Positions 62,332 to 64,000 of a stretch of DNA of 64,000 bases are shown in pieces. A program made the translations under genes and the position numbers. Numbering within the stretch: position 1 is the first letter of the stretch; each line of letters starts with the position of its first letter. The notes beneath the pieces were generated by a model. The model saw only the letters and a program-made list of their open reading frames with translations. It made no database searches and had not been told where the DNA came from. This DNA comes from Marsupella aquatica (lineage: Eukaryota; Marchantiophyta). The stretch covers positions 5,766,001 through 5,830,000 of the forward strand of contig OZ316891.1 of assembly GCA_973895155.1 (NCBI GenBank). The letters run 5' to 3'.

Positions 62332-62870
62332 ACTGTCTCTTCACACCTGCAATATAAATGAATACTGAACATCAATCATAGGCTGCAATTTAGCTATGGC
62401 TATATTCGAATACTCAGTAATGAATTACTAATCACATAAGAGGATCATTTGTTTCATTCATTCACTTGTAGCGTACGTACCATTTTATTCGTTTGATATC
62501 CATTCAGTGAAACAATCATTGCAATACATATTACACATGGCGCCTGAATGAACGACACCGCAAAAGCAAAGGATCGACAATGCCAATCATTGGGACTTCA
62601 AAATTTCCAGAATGCACGACGAGTGCAGTCAGATGTATCCCTGTACTTCATTATATATTGCAAGTAAGAGTGCAAAGTACACGGCAGAACACTTTGAAAA
62701 GTAAGAATGCAGAGTAAGCACAATACAACACTTTGAATACAAAAAGTTTCCTTGCTTCGTCATACATAGTGAATGTAGCGTTTTCCTGTATTGCAACAAG
62801 GTGCAACACAGAACAATAGTTACACAAAGTACTTGCAAAGCTAAATTGGCTACGGTCAACTGTCCACTGT
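62332..62870. other. Presumed promoter of the 731-residue gene
   Basis: The 540 bases between the two minus-strand genes contain no open frame worth calling. The minus-strand frames at 62629-62896 are low-complexity. Confidence 0.4.
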
Positions 62871-63773
62871 CTATTTGTTACGCCCAGAGTAGACATCCAA
62901 TGAGGCGCTGAAAACTTCTGCTAGACGTCGAACAATGGAAGACATGGAAGTGCCCTCCTGGATGTCTTCGTCGGCATGGACATGTTCTTCACCCTGGAGC
63001 ACATCCAATATTGGAACTCCACTTGATGTACCTGTTGTGCAAGAGCCCTGCGATTGAATTATTGGTGACTGGGCTGGATTTGCGGATGGTGTATTGCACA
63101 TAGGGGCGGGGGACGATAGTACAACAGCAGACGGGGCTGGACTGACATTCGATTGGGTTGAAATATATGGGCTACCACCCTCACCGGAAGCGCGTAGCCA
63201 TGGCGACAGCTGAGGATGTTGGGATCCTTGTCGCCGCTGGGTTCGCGTCTGTGTTCATAAACGTGGCTGCGGTAACTGAGTGTTTGTTGAAACAACCTCC
63301 AACTCGACAATAGATAGAATTCTGCGATTAATCCGGAATCTCACATTGCAGAGTGGCGCATGCTTCAGAGAATCATGTATCACTTGGAACTGATCGATTG
63401 CCTCCATACAAGCTAATGCACTTGCAGAGAGTCCTACTAAATCCCTCGTGGCATCCCAAATGGCAGCTCTCAAAGAGGACTGATGGGCAGTACATTGCAC
63501 CGTAGCATCGGTCATCAACACCTCAAAACGATAGAATTCACTATAAAGTCCATTCTGCAAGGCATCATGCTCGCAATGAGTGCCTCTAGGGCCTTCGATT
63601 GAAACCTTGCACATGCCTCGATGGATACCCTGTGTATAGCCTCGATACAGAAATTTCTTTGGGAAAGGATTACTAGCAATGAAATTGAATACCACAACAG
63701 TACATGGTCCAATAAACCCCGTCTCCTCTCTCATGACGGCATTCTGCACATAGACCAGAGTTGGTATCGACAT
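62871..63773 (-). CDS. Uncharacterised gene upstream of the MULE-associated gene
   Basis: Exon 1 (63773-63297, 159 codons) begins MSIPTLVYVQNAVMREETGF and is a mixed alpha/beta-looking segment with several Cys. Exon 2 (63248-62871, 125 codons) begins TRTQRRQGSQHPQLSPWLR, is Pro/Ser-rich and ends LAEVFSASLDVYSGRNK. The two join in phase across a 48-nt GT...AG segment (63249-63296). That is very short for a plant intron, so a frameshift in a decaying gene is the alternative. Further exons may lie beyond the right edge, since the ATG at 63773 is preceded by a possible acceptor. I do not recognise the protein. It shares strand with the 731-residue gene 540 bp downstream. Confidence 0.5.
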
Positions 63774-64000
63774 TGATATTGCCTTACCAAAATGGAGTTA
63801 CTCTGCTTCTTGTTGAACGTATGGGATTGAGAACAGACTTTGCTTAACTTAAGCTCTCTACAAAAAATGCAGAGCAATGCGTAAGCCTATGCGCAAAAGC
63901 ATCTAAGAAAAAGGAATTCATCGAAGGTCAACCTAAATGTTCCATTCAAACAATGCAACATTTACCGAAAATGGTGCTGAATCCACGCTCTGCACATGCG

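Overview
The window reads as nuclear DNA of a green plant (streptophyte). Genes have many short exons with GT-AG introns, a plant-type BOP1 gene is present, and the interspersed DNA is plant-like: a PIF/Harbinger element with a Myb-like second ORF, a Mutator-like (MULE) transposase with a SWIM finger, LTR-retroelement pieces and tRNA-derived SINE-like fragments. Some content is unusual for a seed plant: a decayed DUF3504/Crypton-type recombinase and an intronless bacterial-type peroxiredoxin-fold gene. I suspect a bryophyte, lycophyte, fern or charophyte, but the sequence alone does not settle this.

Layout. 1-8.1 kb is mostly gene-free: a 52-bp x5 tandem array, dispersed repeats and a minus-strand LTR-element fragment (about 5.9-7.1 kb). 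8214-13495 (+) is a 15-exon gene for the ribosome-biogenesis protein BOP1. All its junctions could be phased by hand, and intron 11 is a textbook U12-type AT-AC intron. A second copy of the same LTR element lies at 14.7-16.0 kb in opposite orientation, so BOP1 is flanked by inverted copies. 17934-22690 (-) is an eight-exon gene for an unidentified 768-residue Ser/Arg-rich protein with 20-residue internal repeats; every intron is phase 0. 22.7-32.9 kb holds repeats, SINE-like fragments and no convincing gene.

32.9-34.8 kb (+) is a broken DUF3504/Crypton-like recombinase. 36282-36845 (+) is the intact intronless peroxiredoxin-fold gene; the catalytic cysteine position is serine. 38.8-39.5 kb (-) is a kelch-repeat remnant. 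40.4-46.8 kb is dominated by degenerate minisatellites and tandem arrays. 47240-51426 is a roughly 4.2-kb PIF/Harbinger element with terminal inverted repeats, a broken DDE transposase and a broken Myb-like ORF. 

From 55.0 kb to the right edge lies a larger mobile-element-like unit. A MULE transposase (+, two in-frame stops) converges on an intact seven-exon, 731-residue gene (-), with a further gene (-) upstream of that. The convergent layout resembles MuDR, with a transposase facing an accessory gene. The accessory proteins are not ones I recognise, and this is the best candidate for something undescribed. BOP1 is housekeeping; the other genes show no common pathway with it.
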